From the NCBI RefSeq assembly GCF_006539865.1, contig NZ_BJNV01000024.1:1-58222 (forward strand): a stretch of DNA of 58,222 nucleotides, written 5' to 3'. This stretch comes from Zoogloea ramigera (GTDB taxonomy: Bacteria > Pseudomonadota > Gammaproteobacteria > Burkholderiales > Rhodocyclaceae). Positions 25,662 to 35,365 of this stretch are shown in pieces (within the stretch, counting starts at the first letter, position 1; every line of letters starts with the position of its first letter). Under the pieces are notes generated by a model, which did not search any database, was not told where the DNA came from, and worked only from the letters and a program-made list of their open reading frames with translations. The position numbers and the translations under genes were made by a program.

Positions 25662-27448
25662 AACGCATCGTCCAGTTGTTCGTGCTGGTGCTTGTGCTGG
25701 CCGCCGTGCCGGCGCTGCTGCCGCCGTATTACGTCACCCTGCTCAACTATATCGGGATCTCGGCGCTGGTGGCCGTGGGCCTGGTGCTGCTCACCGGCGT
25801 CGGCGGGCTCACTTCCTTCGGCCAGGCTGCCTTCGTCGGCGTCGGGGCCTACACCACCGCGGTGCTCACCACCTCGACGAGCTTGCCGGGCTGGATCGCC
25901 TGGGCCGGCGCGTCGCCGTGGCTGGCGCTGGTGGCGGGGCTGGTGATCACCGGCCTGATCGCGCTGTTGCTCGGCTCGCTGACGCTCAAGCTGTCAGGCC
26001 ATTACCTGCCGCTGGGCACCATCGCCTGGGGCATCAGCCTGTATTTCCTGTTCGGCACGCTGGACTTCCTGGGCGCCCAGAGCGGCATCTCGGGCCTGCC
26101 GCCGATCACCATCGGCAGCTTCAGCTTCGACGAAGGCGGCGAGATTTATTACCTGATCTGGGCCTTCGTGCTGGCGGCGGTGGTCACCACCCACAACCTG
26201 CTCGATTCCCGCGAGGGGCGGGCGATCCGCGCGCTGAAGGGCGGCGTGGTGATGGCCGAGGCGATGGGCGTGGATACGTCCCGCTCGCGCATCGTGATCT
26301 TCGTGATCGCCGCGTTGCACGCCTGCGCCGCCGGCTGGCTGTATGCCCACATGCAGCGGCTGGTTAACCCGTCGCCCTTCGGGCTGCACCACGGCATCGA
26401 GTATCTGTTCATGGCGGTGGTCGGCGGCGCCGGCTACGTGTGGGGCGCGGTGATCGGCGCGGGCCTGGTGACGCTGCTCAACCAGTGGCTGCAGGATTGG
26501 CTGCCGCGGCTGTTTGGCCACGCCGGCAACTTCGAAATCATCGTGTTCGGGCTGCTCCTGCTGCTCATCCTGCACCGTGCCCGCGAAGGCATGTGGCCGG
26601 CGCTGCTGCGCCTGTTCCGGGTGAAGGCCGAGCCCAAGGTGGTTGTCGAGGGCGCCGCGGCGCTGCCCCGGCGTACGCTGCCGGCGCGGGGCGAGGTGAT
26701 CCTCGAGGTGAAGGACGTGACCCGGCGCTTTGGCGGTCTGGTGGCCAACAAGGACATGAACTTCAGCATGAAGGCCGGCGAGATCCTGGCCCTGATCGGC
26801 CCCAACGGCGCCGGCAAGAGCACCATGTTCAACCAGATCTCCGGCGTCGATACGCCCACCTCCGGCGAGATCGTGTTTGCCGGCCAGGTGGTGACCGGCC
26901 GCGACTCCCGCGAGATCGCCCGCCTCGGCATGAGCCGCAGCTTCCAGCATGTGCGCCTGTTGCCGAAGATGAGCGTGCTCGAGAACGTGGCCATCGGCAC
27001 CCACCTGCGCGGCAGCGGCGGGGTGTTTCCGTCGGCCTGGCGGATGGAGCGCCCGGAGGAAGAGCGCCTGCTCGCCGAAGCCGCGCGGCAGATCCGCCGG
27101 GTCGGGCTGGAGGCCCATATGCACGACGAGGCCGGCTCGCTGGCCCTCGGGCAGCAGCGCATCATCGAGATCGCCCGCGCCCTGGCCGCCGACCCGTCGC
27201 TGCTGCTCCTCGACGAGCCGGCCGCCGGCCTGCGCTTCAAAGAAAAGGAAGCCCTCGCCGAGCTGCTGAAAAAGCTCAAGGCCGAAGGCGTGGCGATCCT
27301 GCTGGTCGAGCACGACATGGACTTCGTGATGGGGCTGGTGGATCGCATCGTGGTGATGGAGTTCGGCCAGAAGATCGCCGAAGGGCTGCCGGAGGAGATC
27401 CAGCAGGACGAGCGGGTGCTGGCGGCTTACCTGGGAGGTGTGGAATGA
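25658..27448 (+). CDS. Fused ABC permease/ATPase (LivM-LivG)
   Basis: 596 aa fusion. Residues 1-320: LivM-type permease with about eight membrane segments and the GLTSFGQAAFVGVGAYTTA motif. Residues 345-595: LivG-type ATPase with Walker A GPNGAGKST (381-389), signature LALGQQR, Walker B LLLLDEPAAGL and H-loop LVEHDMDFVMG. The linker at 320-345 is short. Fusion of LivM and LivG is known in some aromatic-acid transport systems. It overlaps livH at the start and livF at the end by four bases each, so the three genes form one translation unit. Confidence 0.9.
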   Translation: MKRIVQLFVLVLVLAAVPALLPPYYVTLLNYIGISALVAVGLVLLTGVGGLTSFGQAAFVGVGAYTTAVLTTSTSLPGWIAWAGASPWLALVAGLVITGLIALLLGSLTLKLSGHYLPLGTIAWGISLYFLFGTLDFLGAQSGISGLPPITIGSFSFDEGGEIYYLIWAFVLAAVVTTHNLLDSREGRAIRALKGGVVMAEAMGVDTSRSRIVIFVIAALHACAAGWLYAHMQRLVNPSPFGLHHGIEYLFMAVVGGAGYVWGAVIGAGLVTLLNQWLQDWLPRLFGHAGNFEIIVFGLLLLLILHRAREGMWPALLRLFRVKAEPKVVVEGAAALPRRTLPARGEVILEVKDVTRRFGGLVANKDMNFSMKAGEILALIGPNGAGKSTMFNQISGVDTPTSGEIVFAGQVVTGRDSREIARLGMSRSFQHVRLLPKMSVLENVAIGTHLRGSGGVFPSAWRMERPEEERLLAEAARQIRRVGLEAHMHDEAGSLALGQQRIIEIARALAADPSLLLLDEPAAGLRFKEKEALAELLKKLKAEGVAILLVEHDMDFVMGLVDRIVVMEFGQKIAEGLPEEIQQDERVLAAYLGGVE

Positions 27449-28191
27449 GCGCGTTGCTGAAGGTGCAGGACTTGCGGGTGAACTACGGCAAGGTCGAGGC
27501 GATCCACAACATCAGCCTTGAGGTGGGCGCCGGGCAGATCGTCACGGTGATCGGCCCCAACGGCGCCGGCAAGACGACCAGCCTGGCGGCGATCATGGGG
27601 CTGCTGCCGTCCAGCGGGCACATCGACTTCGACGGCCACGTGCAGCGCGCGGCCAACGTGGAGAAGCGGGTCATCCAGGGCCTCGCGCTGGTGCCCGAGA
27701 AGCGCGACCTGTTCGGCGAGATGAGCGTCGAGGACAACCTGCTGCTGGGCGCCTTCCAGCGCTTCCGCAAGGGCCACCGCGACCAGGCGCAGACGATGGA
27801 GGAGGTCTTCGCGCTGTTCCCGCGGCTCGCCGAGCGGCGCAGCCAGGCGGCGGCCACCATGTCGGGCGGCGAGCGCCAGATGCTCGCCATCGGCCGTGCG
27901 CTGATGGGCAAGCCCAAGCTGCTGATGCTCGACGAGCCGAGCCTCGGCCTCGCGCCGCTGATCGTGCGCGAGATCTTCCGCATCATCAGCGGGCTGCGCG
28001 ACCGCGGTGTTTCGATCCTGCTGGTCGAGCAGAACGCCCGCGCCGCGCTGCAGGTGGCCGATTACGCCTACGTGCTCGAGATGGGCGCGGTGGCCATGCA
28101 AGGCCCGGCGCGCGAGCTCGCCGACGACCCGCGGGTGGTCGAAGCCTACCTGGGCCTCGGCAGCAAGCACCAGGCCATGCTGTCCACCTGA
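27445..28191 (+). CDS. livF: ABC transporter ATP-binding protein, LivF family
   Basis: 248 aa second ATPase of the Liv-type importer. Walker A GPNGAGKTT near 35-43, signature TMSGGERQML, Walker B LLMLDEPSLGLAP (the extended LivF form) and H-loop LVEQNARAAL. The start ATG overlaps the livMG stop. The solute-binding protein that would complete the importer is encoded at 31535, after the BoxR-like and acyl-CoA dehydrogenase genes. Confidence 0.92.
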   Translation: MSALLKVQDLRVNYGKVEAIHNISLEVGAGQIVTVIGPNGAGKTTSLAAIMGLLPSSGHIDFDGHVQRAANVEKRVIQGLALVPEKRDLFGEMSVEDNLLLGAFQRFRKGHRDQAQTMEEVFALFPRLAERRSQAAATMSGGERQMLAIGRALMGKPKLLMLDEPSLGLAPLIVREIFRIISGLRDRGVSILLVEQNARAALQVADYAYVLEMGAVAMQGPARELADDPRVVEAYLGLGSKHQAMLST

Positions 28192-28265
28192 AATGCCGGC
28201 CCGGCTTGCCCGCGATCAAGCCGGGCCGCTGCCCCGCATTGGGATATGGCGCGCGGGGCGCTAAA

Positions 28266-29213
28266 ATGCCGCACTTTTCAGACACGACAGGCCACAGCGT
28301 GACAGCGGCGCAGGACGAGCAACAAAACTTAGCGGCGGCGGGCCTCGACGAAGAGTCGGCCCGCCTGCTCGCCACCCTGGCGCGCAACATCCGCCTCTTC
28401 CGCAGCCAGCGCGGCATGACGCGCAAGAACCTGGCCGAGCAGTCGGGCGTCTCGCTGCCGCACCTGGCGCGCCTCGAGAGCTCCCAGGGCAATGTCTCGG
28501 TGGTGGTGCTCGGCAAGGTGGCGCGGGCCCTCAATCAGCCCCTCGCCAACCTGTTCTCCGAAAACGAGCTGCTGTCGGGCGATTTGGCCCTGATCGTCGA
28601 GTTCCTGCGCCAGCAGCCGGCGGCCCGGCTCACCGACATCCGCGAGACGCTGTTCTCCGAGTTTCAGTCGGCGGCCTCGGCCCGCAGCCAGCGCATCGCC
28701 CTCATCGGCCTGCGCGGCGCCGGCAAGAGCACCGTGGGCAAGGCGCTGGCGGTCCGCCTCGGGCGGCCCTTCGTCGAGCTCAACGAGCAGATCGAGCGCG
28801 AGGCCGGCCTCAGCGTGCAGGAGATCATCACCCTCTACGGCCAGGCCGGCTACCGCAAGCTCGAGAAGCGCTGCCTCGAAGAGCTGGCCGTCTCGCAGCC
28901 CGAGGTGGTGCTCGCCACCGGCGGCGGCATCGTCGTCGAGCCGCAAACCTATCAGCTGCTCCTCGGCGCCTTCTACACCGTGTGGCTGCGCGCCGACCCG
29001 GAGGTGCATTTCCGCCGGGTGATGGAGCAGCACGACGCCCGCATCGCCACCCCCAGCCATTACCGCGAGGCGATGGAGAACATCCGCAACACCCTGGCCG
29101 CCCGCGAACACCTCGGCCACATGGCACCGCTGGCCATCGACACCACGCCGCTGACGGTGGACGAGGTGGTGGACAAGATCGTCGAGGGGAGCGGGGCGGC
29201 TGGTCGGGGGTGA
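28266..29213 (+). CDS. boxR: BoxR/BzdR-type regulator (HTH plus shikimate-kinase-like domain)
   Basis: 315 aa regulator. Residues about 48-105: XRE-type helix-turn-helix (RNIRLFRSQRGMTRKNLAEQ, SLPHLARLESSQGNVSV). Residues about 155-300: shikimate-kinase-like domain with P-loop GLRGAGKST. This architecture belongs to BoxR and BzdR, which repress benzoate genes and respond to benzoyl-CoA. Here it sits 75 bases after livF and may be co-transcribed. No box or bzd catabolic gene is in the window. BoxR and BzdR themselves cannot be told apart by eye. The chosen start (28266, MPHFSDTT) follows a long frame extension without similarity. Confidence 0.85.
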   Translation: MPHFSDTTGHSVTAAQDEQQNLAAAGLDEESARLLATLARNIRLFRSQRGMTRKNLAEQSGVSLPHLARLESSQGNVSVVVLGKVARALNQPLANLFSENELLSGDLALIVEFLRQQPAARLTDIRETLFSEFQSAASARSQRIALIGLRGAGKSTVGKALAVRLGRPFVELNEQIEREAGLSVQEIITLYGQAGYRKLEKRCLEELAVSQPEVVLATGGGIVVEPQTYQLLLGAFYTVWLRADPEVHFRRVMEQHDARIATPSHYREAMENIRNTLAAREHLGHMAPLAIDTTPLTVDEVVDKIVEGSGAAGRG

Positions 29214-29572
29214 GGGCTGGGCGTGGAGCTTGGGGCCTCGGCTACCGGAAGCCGGCAATCCGATTGATGGGATTGGGTGGCCGCTTGTCGGCCTGATGTG
29301 GCGCTCTCAATGATGCCGATCTGCCACCCTTGCCTTGACCCTCCTCGTTCGCTGCCGAGGGCTGGCCAGGCGAGGGCGCTTGTCAGCTGTCCGCCCGCTC
29401 GCAAATAGCCTCTTGTCTCACGCCACGCGTTCTGTCTTCGACAGCGTTTCGAGCATTGTGCCGCCGTGGTTCTGCGAAGCGTGGATGAGCGCACCTGGGC
29501 GTGTCGGACTGCTCCCGCGCCTGCCACACCGCCCGGGCCAGCATTTGGGCGGTGTGTGCGAGCTGGCAGAGC
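29214..29572. other. Convergent intergenic stretch, nothing recognised
   Basis: 359 bases between the convergent boxR-like gene and the acyl-CoA dehydrogenase. Short open frames on both strands show no recognisable product, and no clear terminator hairpin with a T-run was seen. Confidence 0.5.
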
Positions 29573-31381
29573 TCAGAACGCCTCGTCCTCCAACCCCAGC
29601 AGCGTGCTGTTGTCGGCCTGCACCGTCACCACCAGCCCGGCGCTCCTGGGCAGGAGGTGGTCGGCGTAAAAGCGGGCCGAGGCGAGCTTGTGGCGGTAGA
29701 AGGGGTCGCTGCTGCCGCCTTCGATGGCCTGGCTGGCGAGGCGGGCGGCCTTGCCCATCAGCCAGCCGCCGACCACGGTGGCCAGCAGCTTGAGGTAGGG
29801 CTCGGCCACCAGCAGGCCGGCGGCGGGTTGCCGGTTCATCTTCTCCAGCAGCGCGCCGGTGGCGGTCTCCAGGTGGTCGAGGCTCTCGCCCAGGTGGGCG
29901 GCGATGGCTTGCAGCTGCGGGTTGTTGGGCCCGGCCAGGCGGTTGCGGTCCGCCCGCATCTCCTGGATCAGGCCGACGAGCACCTGGCCGCCGTCGCGGG
30001 CGATCTTGCGGCCGGCGAGGTCGGCGGCCTGGATGGCGGTGGTGCCTTCGTAGATCGGCGTGATGCGGGCGTCGCGCATGTATTGCGAGATGCCGGTCTC
30101 CTCGACGAAGCCCATGCCGCCAAAGATCTGGATCGCCATCGAGGTGAGCTCGACCGCGCTTTCGGTGCTCCAGCCCTTCAGCACCGGGGTCAGCAGCTCG
30201 ACGCGGCGGTGGGCGGCATCGCGGGCGGCGGCGTCGGGCGACTGGTGGGCGATGTCCTGCAGCGCGGCGATGGTGTAGGCGAGGGCGCGGATCGCCTCGG
30301 TGTGGCTGCGCTGGGTCATCAGCAGGCGGCGCACGTCCGGGTGGCGCACGATGGCGACGCGCTCGCCGCTCTTCTGGCTCACGTCGGTGCCCTGGACGCG
30401 GTCCTTCGCGTATTCCGAGGCGAGCTGCCAGGCCCGCTGGGCGACGCCGAGGCCCTCGGTGCCCACCGACAGGCGCGCCGAGTTCATCATCACGAACATG
30501 ATCTCCAGCCCGCGGCCGAGCTGCCCGATGAGGTAGCCGGTGGAGCCGCCGTGGTCGCCGTGCACCAGGGTGGTAGTGGGGCTGCCATGCACGCCGAGCT
30601 TGTGCTCGATGGAGGTGCAATACACGTCGTTGTGCGCGCCCGGGTTGCCGTTTTCGTCGAGGATGAACTTGGGCACCAGGAACAGCGACAGGCCCTTGAC
30701 CCCGGCCGGCGCGTCCGGCGTGCGGGCCAGCACCAGGTGGGCGATGTTGGCGGCCATGTCGTGGTCGCCGTAGGTGATGAAGATCTTCTGGCCGCTGATG
30801 CGGTAGCTGCCGTCGGCCTGGGGCACGGCGCGGCAGGCGATGGCGGCCAGGTCGGAGCCGGCCTGGGGCTCGGTGATGTTCATCGTGCCGGTCCATTCGC
30901 CCGACACCAGCCGGGGCAGCCAGGTGGCCCTGAGCGCGTCGGAGCCGGCGATCAGCAGCGCCTCGATGGCGCCGTGGGTGAGGGTGATGACGTGGGAGAA
31001 GGACAGGTTGGCGGATTTCCACATCTCGCTCACCGCCACCGCCAGCAGGCGCGGCAGGCCCTGGCCGCCGTAGTCGGGCGGGCAGGGCAGGGCCATCCAG
31101 CCGCCCTCGGCAAATTGTGTATAGGCGTCGGCGAAGCCGGCGGCGGTGCGCACTTCGCCCTTTCCGTCGGTGCCGGCCAGCCAGCGCGCACCGTCCCGGT
31201 CGCCCACCGGGTTGAGGGGCGACAGCACGTCGCCGGCGAAGCGCGCGGCTTCTTCGAGCACCGCGTCGATCAGCCCGGCGTCGCAGTCGGCGTAGCCGGG
31301 CAGGGCGCAGATCGGGCCGCTCTCGACCAGCTCATGAATGACGAAGCGCATGTCGCGCAGGGGGGCTTGGTAGTTGGACAT
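29573..31381 (-). CDS. Acyl-CoA dehydrogenase (long, about 600 aa type)
   Basis: 602 aa flavoprotein introducing the alpha,beta double bond into an acyl-CoA. Central FAD/substrate motif [15 protein letters not shown] near 167-181, FITYGDHD, and the C-terminal [24 protein letters not shown] followed by [15 protein letters not shown] with the expected catalytic Glu445. The extra C-terminal domain (about 460-602) is as in DmdC-like and fatty-acyl enzymes of 590-600 aa rather than the 380-aa short type. In this cluster an aryl-propanoyl-CoA is the inferred substrate. Divergent from the solute-binding protein gene with a shared control region carrying two TATCNGATA palindromes. Confidence 0.9.
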   Translation of the reverse strand: MSNYQAPLRDMRFVIHELVESGPICALPGYADCDAGLIDAVLEEAARFAGDVLSPLNPVGDRDGARWLAGTDGKGEVRTAAGFADAYTQFAEGGWMALPCPPDYGGQGLPRLLAVAVSEMWKSANLSFSHVITLTHGAIEALLIAGSDALRATWLPRLVSGEWTGTMNITEPQAGSDLAAIACRAVPQADGSYRISGQKIFITYGDHDMAANIAHLVLARTPDAPAGVKGLSLFLVPKFILDENGNPGAHNDVYCTSIEHKLGVHGSPTTTLVHGDHGGSTGYLIGQLGRGLEIMFVMMNSARLSVGTEGLGVAQRAWQLASEYAKDRVQGTDVSQKSGERVAIVRHPDVRRLLMTQRSHTEAIRALAYTIAALQDIAHQSPDAAARDAAHRRVELLTPVLKGWSTESAVELTSMAIQIFGGMGFVEETGISQYMRDARITPIYEGTTAIQAADLAGRKIARDGGQVLVGLIQEMRADRNRLAGPNNPQLQAIAAHLGESLDHLETATGALLEKMNRQPAAGLLVAEPYLKLLATVVGGWLMGKAARLASQAIEGGSSDPFYRHKLASARFYADHLLPRSAGLVVTVQADNSTLLGLEDEAF

Positions 31382-31534
31382 CGTCTCCTCCGTGAGTATC
31401 AGATAAGATCTCTTGCGTTGTGTGATTATTATAAAGTATATTTTGTTCGCGGTTAGAAATCTCATATCTGATACCGAACCCGGGCCAACAAACCGGGACC
31501 CAACCGGGACGACGTCCCACCGGAGGAGACAAAA
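31382..31534. promoter_or_regulatory. Divergent promoter region with two TATCNGATA palindromes
   Basis: AT-rich 150-base region. Palindromes TATCAGATA (about 31397-31405) and TATCTGATA (about 31465-31473) flank a possible rightward promoter, TTGCGT and TATATT about 18 bases apart, in front of the solute-binding protein gene. The paired sites, embedded in longer inverted similarity (AGATAAGATCTC against GAAATCTCATATCT), look like an operator for a dimeric regulator controlling both directions. The regulator is not known. Confidence 0.5.
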
Positions 31535-32674
31535 ATGAACAAGCAACGCGTGCTTTCCACCCTGGTTCTGCTGGCCGCCACGGGCGCCGCCCAGGCCGAC
31601 ATCAACATCGGCGTGTCCGTCTCGGCCACCGGCCCGGCGGCATCCCTCGGCATCCCCGAAAAGAACACCTTCGCGATCCTGCCCACCAGCATCGGCGGCG
31701 AGAAGATCAACTACATCGTGCTCGACGACGCCACCGACCCCGGCCAGGCCACCAAGAACGCCCGCAAGCTGATCACCGAAGACAAGGTGGATGTGCTGGT
31801 CGGCTCGTCGAGCACCCCGGCCTGCGCGGCGATCGCCGAAGTGGCCAACGAGACCCAGACGCCCCAGGTGGCGATGTGCCCTGTCGACCTGCCGGCCGCC
31901 AAGAACACCTGGGTTTTCCGCGCGCCCCAGCACAACTCGCTGATGGCCAAGGCGCTGGTCGGCCACATGAAGGAAACCGGCGTGAAGACCCTCGGCTTCA
32001 TCGGCTTCTCCGACCCCTACGGCGAAGACTGGCTCAAGCAGATCACCGCCGCCACCGAAGCCGCCGGCATCAAGCTGATCGCCGTCGAGCGCTACAACCG
32101 CACCGACACCTCGGTGAGCGGCCAGGTGCTCAAGCTGGTGGCGGCCAAGCCCGACGCGGTGATGGTCGCCGGCTCCGGCACTCCGGCGGCGCTGCCCCAC
32201 TCGACGCTCTTCGAGCGCGGCTTCAAGGGCCAGATCTACCAGACCCACGCGGCGGCCAACAAAGAGTTCCTGAAGGTCGGCGGCAAGGCCGTCGAGGGCG
32301 GCATCCTGCCGATCGGCCCGGTGGCCGTGGCGGCCCAGCTGCCCGATTCGCACCCCTCCAAGAAGCCGGCGCTGGAATACATCAAGCTCTACGAAGCCAA
32401 GTACGGCCCGGGCAGCGTGTCGTCCTTCGGCGCCTATGCCTTCGATGCCTACAAGCTGATCGAAAAAGCCGTGCCCACCGCCCTCAAGGCCGGCAAGCCG
32501 GGCACCCCGGCCTTCCGCAAGGGCCTGCGCGACGCCCTCGAGGCCGAGCGCGAGGTGGCTGGCGCCCACGGCGTCTTCAACATGAGCGCCAACGACCACT
32601 TCGGCCTCGACGAGCGCGCCCGCGTGCTGGTGCGGGTGCAGGGCGGCGAGTGGAAAGTGCTGTCCGGCAAGTGA
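31535..32674 (+). CDS. Branched-chain-type ABC transporter substrate-binding protein
   Basis: 379 aa periplasmic binding protein of the LivK family. Signal peptide 1-21 (cleaved near AAQA/DINIG). Family core: INIGVSVSATGPAASLGIPEKNT, SSSTPACAAIAEVANETQTPQVAM, FIGFSDPYGEDWLKQ and FGAYAFDAYKLIEKA. The only binding protein near livH-livMG-livF, so the likely partner. Genes downstream encode CoA activation and beta-oxidation, which suggests an aryl-carboxylate ligand. Strong ribosome site CGGAGGAGA before the ATG. First gene of a plus-strand operon reaching to the CoA-transferase. Confidence 0.9.
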   Translation: MNKQRVLSTLVLLAATGAAQADINIGVSVSATGPAASLGIPEKNTFAILPTSIGGEKINYIVLDDATDPGQATKNARKLITEDKVDVLVGSSSTPACAAIAEVANETQTPQVAMCPVDLPAAKNTWVFRAPQHNSLMAKALVGHMKETGVKTLGFIGFSDPYGEDWLKQITAATEAAGIKLIAVERYNRTDTSVSGQVLKLVAAKPDAVMVAGSGTPAALPHSTLFERGFKGQIYQTHAAANKEFLKVGGKAVEGGILPIGPVAVAAQLPDSHPSKKPALEYIKLYEAKYGPGSVSSFGAYAFDAYKLIEKAVPTALKAGKPGTPAFRKGLRDALEAEREVAGAHGVFNMSANDHFGLDERARVLVRVQGGEWKVLSGK

Positions 32675-32685
32675 GGGAGGCCGCC

Positions 32686-34548
32686 ATGACTGCGATCATT
32701 CGCGACCCCCTGCAGCTCTTCGCGCCGGCCACCGTGCAGGTGGACCATCGGCCCGACGGCAGCCGCGTGCTGCGCTCGCCGATGGCCCTGGGCGCGGTGC
32801 CCAAAAAGCTCGGCCAGCACCTCGAGCGCTGGGCCACCGCGGCGCCGGAGCGCACCTTCCTGGCCGAGCGCGGCGCTGGCGGCGAGTGGGTGAAGCTCAG
32901 CTACGCCGAAGCCCTGGCCCGCGTCCGCGCGGTGGGCTCCTGGCTGCTCGGCCAGCGCCTGTCGGCCGAGCGGCCGGTGGTGGTGCTGTCCGACAACAGC
33001 ATCGAGCACGCCATCCTGATGCTGGCGGCGATGCATGTGGGCGTGCCGGTGTCGGCGATCTCCCAGGCCTATTCGCTGGTCTCCAAGGATTTCGCCAAGC
33101 TGAAGAGCAACATCAGCCACATCACGCCGGGCGTGATCTTCGTCGAGCACCACGCCCGCTTCGCGCCGGCGCTGGCGGCCATCGCGCCGCTGCATGACGG
33201 GGTGGTGGTCACCGGCACGGCGGGCGGCCCGGGCGAGGGCTGCGTGCCCTTTTCCGAGCTGCTCGCCCGCACCGACGCCGCAGCAGTCGATGCGGCCTAC
33301 GCCCGGGTGGATGGCAACACCATCGCCAAGTTCTTGTTCACGTCCGGTTCGGTGGGCGCGCCGAAGGCGGTCATCAACACCCAGCACATGATCTGCTCCA
33401 ACCAGCAGGCCAAGGCGCAGATCTGGCCCTTCCTCGAACGCACCCCGCCGGTGATCGTGGACTGGCTGCCGTGGAGCCACACCTTCGGCAGCAACCACAA
33501 CTTCAACATGGTGCTGCGCAACGGCGGCACGATGTACCTCGATGCCGGCAAGCCGGCCCCCGGCGCCTTCGAGACCAGCCTGAAGAACATCAAGGAGGTC
33601 TCGCCCACGGTGTACCTCAACGTGCCGCGGGGCTTCGACATGCTGGTCTCGGCGCTGCACGAGGACGAAGCGCTGCGCCAGGCCTTCTTCAAGAACCTGC
33701 AGGTGATCTTCTACGCCGCCGCCGCGCTGCCCCAGCACTTGTACGAAGAGCTGGGCCGCCTGTCGGTCGAGACCATCGGCGTGCGGGTGCCGCTGGTGTC
33801 CGGCTGGGGTTCCACCGAGACGGCGCCGCTGTGCACCGACAGCCACTTTGCGCCCGACCGCTCCGGCGTGATCGGCATCCCGATCCCCGGCACCGAGCTC
33901 AAGCTGGTGCCGTCGGCCGACAAGCTCGAGGTGCGCGTGCGCGGCCCCAACGTGATGCCCGGCTACTGGAAGCTGCCCGAGCTCTCCGAGGCGGCTTTCG
34001 ACGAGGAGGGCTTCTACCAGATCGGCGACGCGGTCGAGTTCCTCGACCGGCAGCACCCCCAGAAGGGCCTGCTCTTCGACGGCCGGGTGGGCGAGGACTT
34101 CAAGCTCGTCACCGGCACCTGGGTGCACGTGGGCAGCCTGCGCATGAAGGCCCTCGACGCGCTGGTGCCGGTGGCCCAGGACATCGTCGTCACCGGCCAC
34201 GACCGCGACGAGATCGGCTTTTTGATCTTCCCCAATATCCCGGAGCTGCGAAAGCTGTCGTCCAACCTGCCGGCGGAGGCCTCGGTCGAGGAGCTCCTCC
34301 ACCAGCCCTCGGTGCGCGCGATGGTGGCGCGTGGCCTGGCCCGGCTCAAGAAGGAAGGTGGCGGCTCGTCCGGCTACGCGGCGCGGGCGATGCTGCTGGT
34401 CGAACCGCCGTCCATCGACGCCGGCGAGATCACCGACAAGGGCTACATCAACCAGCGCCTGGTGCTCACCCGCCGTGCCGATCTGGTGATGCGCCTGCAC
34501 GCCGACCAGCCGGAACACGACGTGATCGTCCCGGCCGGCGCAGCCTGA
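32686..34548 (+). CDS. Feruloyl-CoA synthetase-like acyl-CoA ligase
   Basis: 620 aa ATP-dependent CoA ligase of the ANL superfamily, similar to feruloyl-CoA synthases. P-loop TSGSVGAPK (219-227; the usual T of TSGSTG is V), GWGSTETAP near 380, the hinge region around FDGRVGEDFKLVTGTW, and the C-terminal catalytic lysine Lys585 (GEITDKGYINQR). It should activate an aryl-propenoate or aryl-propanoate to its CoA ester. ATG at 32686 with GGGAGG upstream, 11 bases after the binding protein gene. Exact substrate cannot be read from sequence. Confidence 0.87.
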   Translation: MTAIIRDPLQLFAPATVQVDHRPDGSRVLRSPMALGAVPKKLGQHLERWATAAPERTFLAERGAGGEWVKLSYAEALARVRAVGSWLLGQRLSAERPVVVLSDNSIEHAILMLAAMHVGVPVSAISQAYSLVSKDFAKLKSNISHITPGVIFVEHHARFAPALAAIAPLHDGVVVTGTAGGPGEGCVPFSELLARTDAAAVDAAYARVDGNTIAKFLFTSGSVGAPKAVINTQHMICSNQQAKAQIWPFLERTPPVIVDWLPWSHTFGSNHNFNMVLRNGGTMYLDAGKPAPGAFETSLKNIKEVSPTVYLNVPRGFDMLVSALHEDEALRQAFFKNLQVIFYAAAALPQHLYEELGRLSVETIGVRVPLVSGWGSTETAPLCTDSHFAPDRSGVIGIPIPGTELKLVPSADKLEVRVRGPNVMPGYWKLPELSEAAFDEEGFYQIGDAVEFLDRQHPQKGLLFDGRVGEDFKLVTGTWVHVGSLRMKALDALVPVAQDIVVTGHDRDEIGFLIFPNIPELRKLSSNLPAEASVEELLHQPSVRAMVARGLARLKKEGGGSSGYAARAMLLVEPPSIDAGEITDKGYINQRLVLTRRADLVMRLHADQPEHDVIVPAGAA

Positions 34549-34603
34549 GAAAAATGCGGGGCCAGGAGAACAGCAACTCTGCCCCGCCAACCCAGAGGAA
34601 AAA

Positions 34604-35362
34604 ATGAACTACGAGAACATCCTGCTCAGCATCGAAGACGGCATCGCCCACCTTCGGCTCAACCGCCCGGCCAAGCGCAACGCGGTGAACAACGGCCTCC
34701 TGCAGGACATCGAGGCGGCCCTCGACGGCATGGGCGCCGACGCCACGGTGGTGGTGATCTCGGGCGAGGGCGCCCACTTTTCGGCGGGGCTCGACCTCTC
34801 CGAGCACCAGGTCCGCACCCCCTTCGAGGTGCTCCAGCATTCCCAGTGGTGGCACCGGGTGTTCCACAAGGTGCAGTTCGGCGGCCGGCCGGTGGTCGCG
34901 GCGCTGCATGGCGCGGTGGTCGGCGGCGGGCTCGAGCTCGCCACCAGCACCCACGTGCGGGTGGCCGGGCGCAGCACCTTCTACCAGCTGCCCGAGGGCC
35001 AGCGCGGCATCTTCGTGGGCGGCGGTGCCTCGGTGCGCGTCTCCAAGATCATCGGCCCCGACCGCATGACCGAGATGATGCTCACCGGCCGCCGCTACGA
35101 CGCCGAGGACGGCTACCGCCTGGGCCTCTCCCACTACCTGGTGGACGACGCCGAGGTGCTGCCCGAGGCCTTCCGCCTCGCCCGCCAGATCGCCACCAAC
35201 GCGCCGCTCTCCAACTGGGCGTCGATCAACGCCGTGGCCAACATCGGCGACATGTCGATGGCCAACGGCCTCTACACCGAGTCCATGGCAGCCGCCCTCG
35301 CCCAGAGCAGTGACGAGGCGAACAAGCGCATGCAGGACTTCCTCAACCGCAAGAAAGGCTGA
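34604..35362 (+). CDS. Enoyl-CoA hydratase/isomerase family protein
   Basis: 252 aa crotonase-fold enzyme. Oxyanion-hole stretches GEGAHFSAGLDL near 54-65 and AALHGAVVGGGLELA near 99-113. In place of the usual catalytic glutamate pair I see Glu113 region (GGGLELA) and Glu132 in LPEGQRGIF. It would hydrate the cinnamoyl-CoA-type enoyl ester in this cluster, although crotonases also include lyases and isomerases. Strong ribosome site GAGGAAAAA before the ATG. Next gene starts 3 bases after its stop. Confidence 0.88.
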   Translation: MNYENILLSIEDGIAHLRLNRPAKRNAVNNGLLQDIEAALDGMGADATVVVISGEGAHFSAGLDLSEHQVRTPFEVLQHSQWWHRVFHKVQFGGRPVVAALHGAVVGGGLELATSTHVRVAGRSTFYQLPEGQRGIFVGGGASVRVSKIIGPDRMTEMMLTGRRYDAEDGYRLGLSHYLVDDAEVLPEAFRLARQIATNAPLSNWASINAVANIGDMSMANGLYTESMAAALAQSSDEANKRMQDFLNRKKG

Positions 35363-35365
35363 GCC

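Noticed and set aside
29214-29572. Gene remnant between boxR and the acyl-CoA dehydrogenase
   Set aside because: A minus-strand frame ends in LETLSKTERVA, which looks protein-like, but no family was recognised and no start or ribosome site is visible.
31382-32599. Upstream extension of the acyl-CoA dehydrogenase frame to 1008 codons
   Set aside because: The added 406 residues lie antisense to the solute-binding protein gene and across the divergent promoter; no similarity.
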